This document shows positions 1-11,336 of a DNA stretch of 64,000 nucleotides, one piece after another (the stretch's first letter is position 1; every line of letters begins with the position of its first letter). The notes beneath the pieces were generated by a model. That model ran no database searches. It saw only the letters and a list, made by a program, of their open reading frames with translations, and was not told the origin of the DNA. The position numbers and the translations under genes are program-made. Origin of the DNA: Megamerina dolium (Eukaryota; Arthropoda; Insecta; Diptera; Megamerinidae); the NCBI GenBank assembly GCA_963854835.1, contig OY978530.1:12040609-12104608 (forward strand). Direction: 5' to 3'.

Positions 1-371
1 ATGCGTTACGAATTTATAATTGCGAATGAGCTTAGATATTCGGCTCCTCTTTTTCTTTATGCCCGAAATCGTCCATTTTGCAACATCATACTGCCGTGCC
101 AATAAAGTGATACTAGCAAATCCTTGGATTTCTTTTAAATTGTCACTCTTCTCTTTCAATGATAAATTCTTTCTTTTTTATCAATATAACAATTTTTTTT
201 ACAATTTAAACGCACCACTTTCTGTCACCGAAATTCATTAAATATGCGCGAACGTTAAAACCACAGCACGCCACATATATCCGTGTAATATTTGTCAATT
301 TATTACACAATTATCGTTACTTTACCTTATTTTGTGTTTTTTATAAATTCTGTTTTATCATAAAAATTTAT

Positions 372-375
<4 letters not shown>
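1..375. other. AT-rich sequence, no recognised gene
   Basis: AT-rich DNA before the first (TA)n tract. A 73-codon frame on the + strand starts near position 20, but it has low-complexity F/L/N/S content and no motif I recognise. I see no repeat family, splice-like exon or RNA gene here. Confidence 0.5.
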
Positions 376-422
<47 letters not shown>

Positions 423-450
423 TATATATATATACATATATATATATATG

Positions 451-529
<79 letters not shown>
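376..529. repeat. (TA)n microsatellite
   Basis: About 150 bp of nearly pure TA dinucleotide with a few interruptions (AA, AC and TG steps). It abuts the 5' edge of the RTE fragment directly. Reading frames through it give only alternating Tyr-Ile and are not coding. Confidence 0.97.
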
Positions 530-532
<3 letters not shown>

Positions 533-1212
533 ATTGACGGAAGGCATGCTTCCAGTGTAATGGACGTGAAATCGATCCGTGGTGCCAACATCGACTCGGA
601 TCACTACCTTGTTGCAGCTAAGGTGCGCACACGCTTATGTGTCGCAAATAACAAGAGAAGTCCCACACAGAGAAAGCTCGACGTCAGTAAGCTGCGATCA
701 CCAGAGACAGCAGATGCATTTTCCACTCGACTATCGGATCTGCTTATGCAGAACACTCCCCCACTTGATGATACATGCGCACGGTGGACACATATATCCC
801 ACTCCATGACTACTGCTGCCGAGGAGGTAATCGGTTACTACCAGCCTCTGAGGAATGAGTGGTATGATCGGGAGTGTCGCGACGCTACCGCAGAGAAAGA
901 CGCCGCCTACAGAAAAACCCTGCGTGCAGGCGCAACGCGAGCTGTTAAGGAGCGGTATAGAGAGAAAAGGAGTGCAGAGAGACGTCTTTTCAGGCGCAAG
1001 AAGAGGGAGTTGGAAAGACGCGAGTGTGAGGAGATAGAGATGTGTACCGACAAGAATGAAACTCGAAAATTCTTTGAAAAGATCAAGCGCTGACGGCGCT
1101 TGGAATTTCTAACTGGCGCCAGCTAGCGAAGAACAGAGATGGCTGGCGAAGCATGTTATTTTCGGCCTAAATCGATATTCGGTTGTTATGGCCACATAAG
1201 TAAGTAAGTAAG

Positions 1213-1215
<3 letters not shown>
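530..1215 (+). mobile_element. Internally deleted RTE-type LINE copy
   Basis: Positions 530-1090 match the 56,757-57,314 part of the near-complete RTE copy almost base for base. The sequence then jumps to what is 58,937-59,050 in that copy, so about 1.62 kb holding all of the reverse transcriptase is missing. The junction has at most a 1-bp shared base. The 3' end carries the family tail of TAAG repeats and runs into another (TA)n tract. It is 5' truncated and cannot move on its own. Confidence 0.9.
531..1092 (+). pseudogene. RTE endonuclease/linker fragment
   Basis: This open frame encodes the end of the APE-type endonuclease ([21 protein letters not shown]) and the following basic, Arg/Lys/Glu-rich linker before the reverse transcriptase. 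The protein matches the middle of the 56 kb RTE ORF with few substitutions, including an extra Asp in the PPLDD segment. The frame stops with TGA exactly where the internal deletion joins 3' UTR-proximal sequence. The upstream part of the long frame is (TA)n and not real coding sequence. Such single-ORF LINEs are often annotated as craniofacial development protein 2-like. Confidence 0.85.

Positions 1216-1271
<56 letters not shown>
1214..1271. repeat. (TA)n microsatellite
   Basis: About 58 bp of TA repeat that follows the TAAG tail of the RTE copy without a gap. The RTE fragment therefore has (TA)n on both sides, as if it had inserted into, or seeded, the microsatellite. Confidence 0.95.
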
Positions 1272-1272
<1 letters not shown>

Positions 1273-1390
1273 CAGGGTGTTAACTGAACTAATTTATTGC
1301 GAACAAATTAAAGAAAAGTTTTTTGTTTAGTTTTAGCCAGATATGGCAAACTGTTGAAATTTATTTTCATCTTTAACATTAGGTGCGATT

Positions 1391-3096
<1,706 letters not shown>

Positions 3097-3379
3097 ATAC
3101 AGATATCATAAGCGCATCTCGGTACAAAAATTAAATATTTTTCACAAGCCCTTTATGGTGGGGGCGGGAAGCAACAGAGGAAGCATACGTAAATTTTTAT
3201 TTTTTTTTTTTCATTTTCTTCTATTTATTGTATCTTTCTTACGAAACTAACAATAATTATACAAATCTTATATACTAAAAAATACATTTTGTTGATTCTA
3301 CACCAATGTGTAGAATCATTCAAATAACTTAACTTAACTTCAAATAACTTGAATATAAGCATTTATTATGAAGTGACAA

Positions 3380-4538
3380 TTTCGAGGCGTTTCCAATCAA
3401 CCAATGAAGTTTGGCTGCTTTTAATTTAGCATGCGATTGCTTTGTTTCAATGTGCTTCTTCCAGGTTAGCCTTCTATCGAGATGAAAGCCTAGATAGGTC
3501 ACTTCGTTTTTTGTGGTATTTTTTGACCATTAATTTGTAGTTGAGGGCATGTTTTTCTATTCAACGTGAAAGTCATATGGACGTATTTTGATTCGTTGAT
3601 TCTAATACGCCATGTCTCCAGCCAGTGTTGTACTCTTTTTAAGTGACTTTGCAGTTTTTCTGACGCTTACTGGGATTATTATCGACGCTCAAGATTGCTG
3701 TATCGTCTGCAAAAGTTGATGTGAAAAGATTGCCATTTGTTGGTATATCTGAAGTGTAGATTATATATAAAAAGGGACCTAAGACGCTTCCTTGCTGGAC
3801 CCCAGCCATTATCGTACGTGTTTGAGTTAGATACGATCTTTGTTTAACCTATTCAACAGATAGCTCTTTAATATTTTGCAAATGTTATCAGGAAAGAGAC
3901 AACCGATTTTGTGAAGTAGGCCATCATGCCAAACCTTATCAAAAGCTTGTGCGACGTCCAGATATACTGCTGAGCAGTACTGCTTTGCTTCGAACGCTTT
4001 TGTAATGTTAGATACTATTCTGTGAACTTGTTCTACTGTACCATGTTTTGCTCTGAACCCAAATTAATGCAACGGTATAATGTTATTTGCTTCAACAATT
4101 GGCTGTATCTTCAACATTAATAGTTTTTCAAACACTTTGGATAGGATAGGCAGCAGGCTAATAGGCCTGTACGACGATACATTAGTTGAATCTTTTCCAG
4201 GTTTTGCAATCATAATTATTTGGGAAATTTTCCATGCTGAGGGGAAATAACAAAGGCGTGGTATTGCATTCATTATGTGTAACAGCTGTTTTACTGCAAT
4301 TTGAGGTAGCTCGGCGATTATTTTGGCACTTATTTTATCATACCCTGCAGCTTTTTTGACGTTTAGTTCATTTATGACTTTGTTAAGTTCCTTTAAAGAA
4401 AATCTCACTAAGGTAGTAGAGCTGTTATTGGTCATGATTGGTAATCCTCCATCTCTTGTAGATTCATTTGGTTTGAAAACGCCATCTAAGTGATTTGCAA
4501 ATGCTTCTGCTTTATCTTGATCGCTTCTTGCCCATGAT
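3380..4538 (-). pseudogene. Jockey ORF2, reverse transcriptase part
   Basis: Reverse transcriptase of the jockey LINE, broken by stops and shifts. Fragment 4064-4435 carries the early RT blocks (KAAGYDKISAKII and YRPISLLPILSKVFEKLL). It stops at a TAA where CAA is expected; after it the same frame reads on through FGFRAKHGTVEQVHRI and YLDVAQAFDKVW. Next come AGVQQGSVLGP and the catalytic FADD (3702-3713), intact as residues but reached only through further breaks. Below about 3.4 kb only weak similarity and the 3' UTR remain. There is no RNase H domain, as expected for jockey. The element cannot make a full RT. Confidence 0.85.
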
Positions 4539-5666
4539 CTATCTGGCCTCTCTTATTATCGGACATTTTACACCTTTGACTGCTTTCCACAGAGAATAAT
4601 CTGTATCTTTTGTTGCAGCAAGATTACTAATATATACATTTAAACGTCTCTCTTCTGCTTCTTTTAAGATTCTTTTAAGTGTTTTAGTGCAGTCTGCCAA
4701 TTTTTGTTTTAGGTTTGGTGATCTATGCTGCTGCCATTCTCTCCTGGCTTTCCTTTTAATTTTAATTAATTCCTCAATATCGGCATTTGTATGCTTTTTA
4801 TAATCTTGGAATTTATGTTGAGGTGTTGCAATTTTAGCAGCTTCATGAGCCAACATGGTGAAATTTTCAACTGCACTGTCGACTTGCTTTACTGTCTTAA
4901 GAGGTATTTTAAGGCCAATGTGAGAACTAATATATTTTTTATAATTTAGCCAATTAGTGAATTTGTTTGTAAGATACTGGCTTGATTCCCTGAAACTAAC
5001 TAAAACATTTAGTAAAATGAACGATGGAGAATGATCAGATGAAAGTTCAAAGGATGGCCATGCCTTTAAATGGGTTCTTTTTAGACTTTTAGTTACTGCA
5101 AAGTCAATAAGATCCGGTACTTTTCTAGGATCCGAAGGCCAGTAAGTAGGTTTGCCGGTAGATATGGCATCATATCCGTTGCTTGATATTGTCGAGAAAA
5201 GACGTCTACCTTTTGGAGATATAAGCCTGGAACCCCAATAAGTGTGCTTGGCGTTATAGTCCCCCGCCGCGATAAACGTATGCCCTAAAGTTGCAAAAAA
5301 TTCAGAAAATTGTGATTCTGTAATATTATGTCTAGGAGGACAGTAAACAGAAGATATTGTTAATTTTTGGGTACTTGTTTCTATACAAATAGAGGTGGAA
5401 TGAATATATTCTTTGCAAAATTCTTCTAATGCATAATGTTTTATTCTATTTTTGATGAGGATAGCTGTCCCTCCTCTTGCCTTATTTTCAGGGTGTTTGG
5501 TATCATAAAGCGTAAACCCATTTATTGAAAAATTATTAAATTTTGTGAAGTGAGTTTCTGAAATAAGCATTATATCAATTTGATTTTTATGGAGAAATAC
5601 TTCCAGTTCATTTTTATGTTGGCTTAACCCATTTGCATTCCAAAAACATAACTTCAGTTCGTTCAT
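4539..5666 (-). pseudogene. Jockey ORF2, AP endonuclease domain
   Basis: The N-terminal 375 residues of ORF2 are an APE-type endonuclease, which nicks target DNA to prime reverse transcription. Visible motifs: LCFWNANGL at the start, LISETHF, GGTAILIK, VYCPPRH, AGDYNAKHTYWGS (catalytic GD-N) and SSDHSPS (catalytic SDH) before a basic linker with DYSLWKAVKG. The start is the ATG at 5664-5666, which overlaps the ORF1 stop in an ATGA, a normal coupled arrangement in this clade. The frame is lost at about 4539 just before the reverse transcriptase. Confidence 0.9.
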
Positions 5667-7182
5667 TGTTTTGACAGAATTGCTTGAAGGAGCATGGACT
5701 GATTTTTCATTAGCTCTTGCATCATGCCTTGCATTGAATTCATAAAATGTGTCATTAACTGGACCAGATTATTTACAGAATTTTCAAGAGTGTTTGGTAC
5801 ACTATCTTGATTAACTTGAACTGGAGGAGTAGTCCCCTTTAAAATGTTTGCATAAGATGTTGGCATAACATGAGTAGTATTTGTAACATTTTGTGGAGGA
5901 GGAGCAGATACATGCTCTATTTGAGGAGCATTAACCAATGATCGGTTGCGAGGTCTTACTTGGGAAGTACTTTTAAGTTTGAGTTTGAGCTCAGTATAAA
6001 CTGGACAACCTCTATAGTTTGCAGTGTGATTTCCTCCGCAGTTACTACATTTTTTAACAGAAGAATCTTCTTTGATAACAATACATTTGGAGGTGGGATG
6101 AAAGTCACCACATATAACGCATACACTTCGTAGAGTGCAGTAAGATTTTGTGTGCCCATACTCTTGACAGTTAGCACATTGTATTGGGCCCGATCTTTTA
6201 TGAGGTTCTTCCACCGAAATTCTTCGGTGAATTAAATATTTTATATTATATATTGGGTGAATTTCACCCTTTTTAAGTTTTTTAATATCGGGTTCCAACT
6301 CGACGCGATATAATGGCTGTTTTTCTTTATTTTTTATGTTGAACACGGATTTGACCTTAAAACCCTCTTCTTCTATAGCTATTTTCACATCATTGCAGTC
6401 AACATTTGGCTCAATGCCTTTTATCACAACGACTAATCCTTTGCTGCTTTTCAACTGGTACGTGTAATAGTATTTCTGTTTGTCATCAAAATATTTTGTG
6501 ACAGAACGGTAATTTCTTTCTTCATATATTTGCAGTTTAATTTCTTTAATAGTGCCCTTCATGATTATTACTGTATGAAAATTCTTTGCACCAATAAGTT
6601 GCGTAAGGCATTTTATTAATTCAGTTTGGTTGTTTTCCATTACATATATTGGGGGTGGCTTAGATTTCTGCACTGTTGATTCTACTTCTTGTTGATTTAG
6701 GATTGCAAATCTATTATTATTATTTATATTGTTGTTGTTGTTGTTATTATTGTTATTATTATTATTAGTGCCATTCTGCTTATGGATTTTCGGGGTATTT
6801 TTTTGTACGTCACCCTGAGGGCTTCGCTTCCTCTTTGTAATTAATATATACCTATCAATTCCAGTTTGTACTTTTGTAGATGATATTGATAGCGATGAAT
6901 GTTTATCAACATGTTTATTTGCATTTTGCAAATGTTGCGAATTACCGGTTAGCAAGATGTTGTTGTTTTCAAATGCTTTTGGTACAATTGTATTAGTGCA
7001 TTGATTTTCTCTCTCTTTATGTTGCGAGAGTACTGACAACGGTGTATTTCCTAGTACACGCGCTGTTTTTGTTGCTAATTCCTGCACTTCAGGTGTGACA
7101 CATTGTGCACTCCAAGACATGTTGTTGCTCGGAGAAGGAGCATAAGACAAAGAGTCTTCAGTTGTTGTTGTTGTTGTCTCAC
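5663..7182 (-). pseudogene. Jockey ORF1 (gag-like nucleic-acid-binding protein), main part
   Basis: ORF1 protein binds LINE RNA as a chaperone and packaging protein. This part encodes a low-complexity N-terminal half (Asn run, Thr run), a PRE_C2HC-type region (LYRVELEPDIKKLKKGEIHPIYNI) and three CCHC-type knuckles: CANCQEYGHTKSYC, CVICGDFHPTSKC and CSNCGGNHTANYRGC. The C-terminus is rich in Gln/Met. An apparent start at 7216 is an artefact: residues before about 7182 are encoded by the 3' tail of the inserted LOA element. The real N-terminus lies at 10,248-10,362. No stop or shift is visible within this part. Confidence 0.9.
7175..7182. repeat. Target-site duplication of LOA copy 1 (3' side)
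   Basis: TGTCTCAC here recurs at 10,240-10,247 on the far side of the LOA element. The 8-bp duplication lies in jockey ORF1, and counting it once keeps the ORF1 frame. Confidence 0.85.
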
Positions 7183-10100
7183 GGTAGGTAGAATGGCTGC
7201 GACCCTGGTCGCTCAAGTAGCAAATAGAATGTCGTTTTGAGCCATAAATCTCGCTAAGACCTACTGAGTGTTGAAGGATGTGTTACAACCAGCCGGAGTT
7301 GTTTATGAACTGAAGTATATGGGAGATCTCTATTTTAGATACCTGTCCTAGGTTATCGAAGAAAGGTCTACCTAAGGATGTTAATCGGTTTCTGGATAAG
7401 GCCGGGCATTTGCACAAGAAATACTCTACCGTCTCCTCAGCGGTGATGTCGTTGCAGCTTCTGCAGTGGTCGTTGTGCGGGATACCCATTTTCTCCGCAT
7501 GTGTACCAATGGCCCAGTGGCCTGTGCATACTGCTATTATTTTGTGTGTGACGGCCCTAGATCTACTCAGAAGGCTCCTTGTCCTCTTCTCGCTGTAGTC
7601 TGGCCAGGTGGCTTTTGAAATTTTGCAGGTCGTGGTGCTAGTCCATTTCCGCTGCGCGTTGTTTAGGTAGTGTTTTTGAATAATCCCCTTGGCTTCAGCT
7701 AGGGGAACACCTACATCGGCATAGGGTGTTCGTTCATTGTCTGCAGATGAGCCCCTGCGAGCTAGCTCATCAGCATTCTCGTTGCCTGCGATTCCCTTGT
7801 GTCCTGGAACCCAGATAACAGATAACTGATACTTCGAGGTAGGCAGATATTGCGGTTATTATTTGTTTACACTCTCCGACCAGCTTTGAGCTAACAGTTG
7901 GCGCGGCTAGCGCCTTTATAGCTGCCTGGCTATCGGAGAGAATTGTTGCCTTTCCAGTTATGTTCCTTTGTTGGAGCAATTCGCATGCTTGCAGAATTGC
8001 GTATACCTCCGCCTGGAACACACTGCAATAAGAAGGAAGTTTTACGGACGTTGATATTTCTAAGGACTCTGAATAGATTCCTGCTCCAACTCCAGAGTTC
8101 ATTTTGGAACCATCAGTGAAAATATGTGTATCCCTACCAGTCAGGATCCCACCTTTCTTCCACTCATTTCTACTCGGAAATACGGCCTTGATGCCTCTCT
8201 CAAAAGCCAACTTGCGAGGGCAGAAGTCCGTCTTGTTGTCAACTAAATCTACTGGTACATTCCTAAGGATGCTACTGTGTCCTTGTTGAGTACACTTCCA
8301 ACATCCAGATTCCCTGAGTCTGAGTGCCGTTTGCGATGCAGTACATAGTATGTGCAAGTCAATTGGAAGGAGGTTTAAAATAGGGTCCAAGGCCGCTGCA
8401 GGGCAGGTGCGACAGGCCCCAGTGGCACCAACGCACGCAGTGCGCTGAACTTTCCGTAGTTTATTGGTGTTATAGTTCTTCCGTAGAGCTTCCCACCAAA
8501 CTACAGAGCCATAGGTCAACACCGGTCTCACTACCGCTTGGTACATCCAGAGTACCATGTTCGGCCTTAGACCCCACTTCTTACCAAACATCGATTTGCA
8601 AGCATAGAAAGCGATGCAGGCCTTCCGTACTCTCTCCTCGATGCATGTTTTCCAATTCAGTTTGCAGTCTATAGTCAGTCCCAGATACTTGGTACTGTTC
8701 GATAGGATTAATTGCTGTCCATTTAGTGTTGTTAGTCTGAAGGTAGGTGGTTTGTACTTTCTCGTAAAGAGCAGTAACTCCGTCTTATCCGGATTCAACC
8801 TAAGGCCACAATCTTGTGCCCACCTACTTAGTTTTGCTAATGTTCTTTCCATGATTTCACTCATCACGGAAGGAAAGGGACCCGAGACTAGGATCGCCAC
8901 ATCATCAGCGTACGCTACAATCTTAACTCCATTTGCGTTAAGTTCCACAAGGATATCGTTTATAGTTATGAGCCAGAGCAGGGGGGACAGCACGCCCCCC
9001 TGCGGTGTGCCCCTACGTACCCGCTTACTACGTTTTGCACCCCCTAGCTCAGCTGTTATTTCGCGGTTAGTGAGTAAGGATGAGATCCAATTTCTAATTG
9101 GTTCTGCCGTTTCTGTCCTGGCAAGGGCGGATCTAATGAAGTCCGCATTGACGTTATTGAACGCTCCCTCTACGTCAACAAACGCCGCCAGAGTGAATTG
9201 TTTATACAATAGGGACCTCTCCACTGTGCGTACCACCTCATGTAGTGCAGTTTCTGTAGACCTCCCTCTCAAGTACGCATGTTGTACTGAAGAGAAAGAT
9301 TTCTCGTCAAGTAGCTCCCGTATATATAAGTCTAAGATTCTTTCTAGAGTTTTTAATACAAAGGACATAAGACTTATTGGCCTGAAGTCCTTGGCCAGTT
9401 CATGTCCTCTTCTACCCGATTTGGGGATGAAAACTACCCTTGTTCTCCTCCATGTAGTCGGGATATGGTTGTATCGAATACAAGCACGGAAGATCTCCTT
9501 TAGCTCCTTAACCAAAGAATTCTGAGTCTTCTGCATCATTATAGGGAGAATACCGTCTACCCCCGGGGATTTGAAAGGTGAGAAACTATTGATTGCCCAC
9601 CCTATTTTCTCCTCAGTCATGATTTTATCCAGCAGCGCCGCCGATACTTCCTGCTGTACCGGTTCGCTTCCTTGCGTTGCCTCATCAGGACTGTCTGGAA
9701 AGTGAGTATTTATGAGGATATCTTAAGTTTCGGCCGCCGATTCCGCCCAAGTGCCATCGGCGCGCTTTATAAAGGTTTTATTAGAGTGGTCTTTAGCCAG
9801 GATTTTACCGAGTCTTGCTGAGTCCTTCGTGGCCTCTATCGACTCGCAGTGTTCCCGCCAAGATTTTGACTTTGCAGTCCGTATAGCTTTTTTATATTCC
9901 CTCAGGGAATATCTATACTCCTGAAAGTCACCCGTTGCATAGCAGTTGTTGAAGATTCTTCTGAGCTTGGACCTCAGGTCGCTCAGATCCCTATCCCACC
10001 ACGGCGGGAAGATCTTCTTACTCCTAGATATAGGACAGGCAACTTTGTAGGCCACCTGAAAACTTTTTTCTAGAGACTTGACCCGGTCTTCCAGATTATT

Positions 10101-10239
10101 CCGGGACTCTATGGCTGTTCTATTTCTATGGAGTCTATCGCTAACTACCATGTCAAAAAGATTCCAAGATGTTCGTTTGGGGTTTCTATGTGGTTGTCTA
10201 ATCTCCCTCTCCCAGCCTAGGTCAAAGAGAATCATTCGA
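7183..10239 (-). mobile_element. LOA-clade LINE copy 1, 5' truncated, inserted in jockey ORF1
   Basis: About 3.06 kb, nearly identical to the 38.5-41.5 kb part of LOA copy 2. The 3' end has the short tail of TACC/GTAGG repeats (7183-7192 on the + strand). The 5' break is at 10,237-10,241, where similarity to copy 2 stops. An 8-bp target duplication flanks it. It lacks ORF1 and most of the endonuclease. Truncation at the 5' end is the usual result of incomplete reverse transcription. Confidence 0.93.
7283..10236 (-). pseudogene. LOA copy 1 ORF2: endonuclease end, RT, RNase H, zinc finger
   Basis: Sense order: end of the endonuclease and linker (9726-10,236; PPWWDRDLSDLRSK), reverse transcriptase (KSPGVDGILPIM, FRPISLMSFVLKTLERILD, AFVDVEGAFNNV, GTPQGGVLSPLLW, and YADD at 8901-8912), RNase H (IFTDGSK, FQAEVYAI, LSDSQAA) and a C-terminal knuckle (CRSCNDITAEETVEYFLCKC). 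Lesions: TTA to TAA at 9723-9725 before the RT, and a 7-bp tandem duplication near 7815 that shifts the RNase H frame. RT and most of RNase H otherwise form one 616-codon frame (7770-9620). This RNase H-bearing layout fits LOA. Confidence 0.92.
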
Positions 10240-10247
10240 TGTCTCAC
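10240..10247. repeat. Target-site duplication of LOA copy 1 (5' side)
   Basis: Second copy of TGTCTCAC, at the truncated 5' end of LOA copy 1. The first two bases also match LOA copy 2, so the exact edge is uncertain by two bases. Confidence 0.85.
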
Positions 10248-10362
10248 AGTGCTTCAACAATTTCAGTGTACTTTCATTGTTATTTTGAATTTCTGATTTG
10301 TGAGATTCACGTTCGGTCACAAAAGACCGTCGCACCGATTGCGGAGAGCGTTTAACACTCAT
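10248..10362 (-). pseudogene. Jockey ORF1, displaced N-terminal segment
   Basis: An ATG at 10,360-10,362 opens a frame starting MSVKRSPQSVRRSF that runs without a stop to the LOA insertion point. Its 115 nt plus the 1,520 nt at 5663-7182 make 1,635 nt, exactly 545 codons including the stop, with the target duplication counted once. So the two pieces are one ORF1 of 544 residues interrupted only by the LOA element. The segment is basic, as expected for the N-terminus of this nucleic-acid-binding protein. It was found by reading upstream of the insertion; no domain is visible in so short a piece. Confidence 0.8.
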
Positions 10363-10586
10363 TTATTTCTTTTTACTTGCACTTGTGTTGGTGTTTTTTT
10401 TTTAATATTTAATATAGTTTTATCTATTATCCACAGTTTTGTTTGTTTGCTTGATTCCTCCGTTGAATCAAACAAAGCAATACCTTTATTCCAACTATCA
10501 CTTTAAGCGTCCTTTCGCAATTGTTTCCTATCACATACGCAATTCAACACAACTTCAAACTCACAAAAGCACGGAGCACAGAAAAA

Positions 10587-10620
10587 CACGTCCGCACTCT
10601 TGCATATGTATAACATATAA
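10587..10620 (-). promoter_or_regulatory. Jockey internal promoter with DPE motif
   Basis: Taking the first base after the target duplication (10,620) as +1, the motif GGACGTG falls at +28 to +34 (10,593 to 10,587). That is the downstream promoter element known from jockey-family LINEs and other TATA-less insect promoters. No clear initiator is seen, and the +1 position depends on the duplication boundary. Confidence 0.65.
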
Positions 10621-10630
10621 CATACGTAAA

Positions 10631-10940
10631 AAATGAGACAATTTTTGTTGCTTCGCTAATTTCTCGCAAGAAGTATGTACAGTGAGTTGTTGTGAGGGGG
10701 TGAGAAAACGGAAAGAGACAGAACTTCGAGTGCACCTACTTTATTAATTCACACACACACTACGAAGCCATAAGTTTTAATTGTTGTGTTAGATTTTTGT
10801 TGTACATTTTTCGGTTGTAATGGTATTTAGGTTTCATTGTTTGATGTGCTCTTTATGCGATCTGATGCGGTATTAATGATATATTTATGATGAATGATGA
10901 TAATAAAAAAAAAAAAAAAATTCTAAGAAAACAAGAATAA
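10631..10940. other. Flank between two LINEs, A-run, no gene
   Basis: Mixed sequence between the jockey 5' end and the next LINE. It includes an A-run at about 10,905-10,920 that could be the tail of a + strand retroposed fragment, though I recognise no body for it. No convincing reading frame. Confidence 0.4.
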
Positions 10941-10942
10941 GA

Positions 10943-11036
10943 TACGTTGTGCAAAGCTGCAAAAAATCTAAGCGGGATTGCGGAAACTTGAAGATCTTCA
11001 ACTTTCCCGTTGCTCACAAGATATTTGGTCAAATTT
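10943..11036 (+). pseudogene. THAP-like zinc-finger remnant
   Basis: One + strand frame reads RYVVQSCKKSKRDCGNLKIF followed by NFPVAHKIFGQIW. This resembles the start of a THAP domain (C-x2-4-C, then a FxFP motif and a Trp), a DNA-binding fold of P-element transposases and some host proteins. The first Cys is replaced by Tyr. The frame is cut after the Trp, where the minus-strand LINE 3' end begins. Upstream coding sequence is not recognised. It may be a P-type transposon remnant or a host exon broken by the LINE; the similarity is short. Confidence 0.4.
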
Positions 11037-11336
11037 GGTGAGAAAAATGCGATATTCCCGATGAAAATCTTTTCATTTGCGAAATAAATTTAAAATCATA
11101 TGTAATTCCAAACATTAAATATAGATAGTAATGAACAATATTGTGAGGATGATACTTTTGAGCTTGAATGAAAGAATGTGCTTTGGTAATTCTGAAGAAC
11201 TGATCTGATTTGATGAAGTGTTCCACGGACTCTTCCTCATCACAGCAGAATCTGCAAGTACTTTTGTTAGATATTCTTATTTTGTGTAAGTGTTTTTTGC
11301 ATGAGAAGTGGGCTATTAGTGCTCCGGAGAGTAATA
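11037..11336 (-). pseudogene. LINE C-terminal zinc-knuckle segment
   Basis: The frame encodes LLLSGALIAHFSCKKHLHKI followed by CRFCCDEEESVEHFI, the Cys-Cys-His domain found after RNase H in R1/LOA-type LINEs. The final Cys of the knuckle is replaced (KSDQ). It continues the RNase H reading once the mariner at 11,337-12,642 is taken out. The last residues of the annotated frame come from flanking sequence near 11,037. Confidence 0.75.

Larger units (their letters stand above)
3194..10620 (-). mobile_element. Near full-length jockey-clade LINE, split by a LOA LINE
   Basis: Boundaries come from a direct repeat CATACGTAAA at 3184-3193 and 10621-10630, with the poly-A tail (T-run, 3194-3213) next to the first copy. 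Subtracting the nested LOA insertion leaves about 4.4 kb, normal for jockey. In sense order it has a 258-nt 5' UTR with a DPE-like promoter motif, ORF1 (gag-like, zinc knuckles), ORF2 (endonuclease then reverse transcriptase) and a 3' UTR. ORF1 and ORF2 overlap by ATGA at 5663-5666. Lesions are concentrated in ORF2. Confidence 0.88.

Noticed and set aside
20..241. 73-codon + frame at the window start
   Set aside because: Low-complexity Phe/Leu/Asn composition in AT-rich DNA, no homology I can recognise.
358..604. Frames of alternating Tyr-Ile over the (TA)n tracts (also near 2.8-3.1, 13.1, 52.4 and 61.7 kb)
   Set aside because: Direct translation of a dinucleotide repeat; the same on both strands and without flanking coding sequence.
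7183..7216. Start of jockey ORF1 at 7216
   Set aside because: The first residues are encoded by the LOA 3' tail. The true frame continues at 10,248-10,362.
8614..9525. 303-codon + strand frame, repeated at 39,928-40,839
   Set aside because: It is antisense to the LOA reverse transcriptase in both copies. Conservation follows from the RT on the minus strand, and the peptide has no domain.
11029..11060. Last residues of the LINE frame as true C-terminus
   Set aside because: They overlap the THAP-like + strand peptide and lie at the element edge, so they are flanking sequence.
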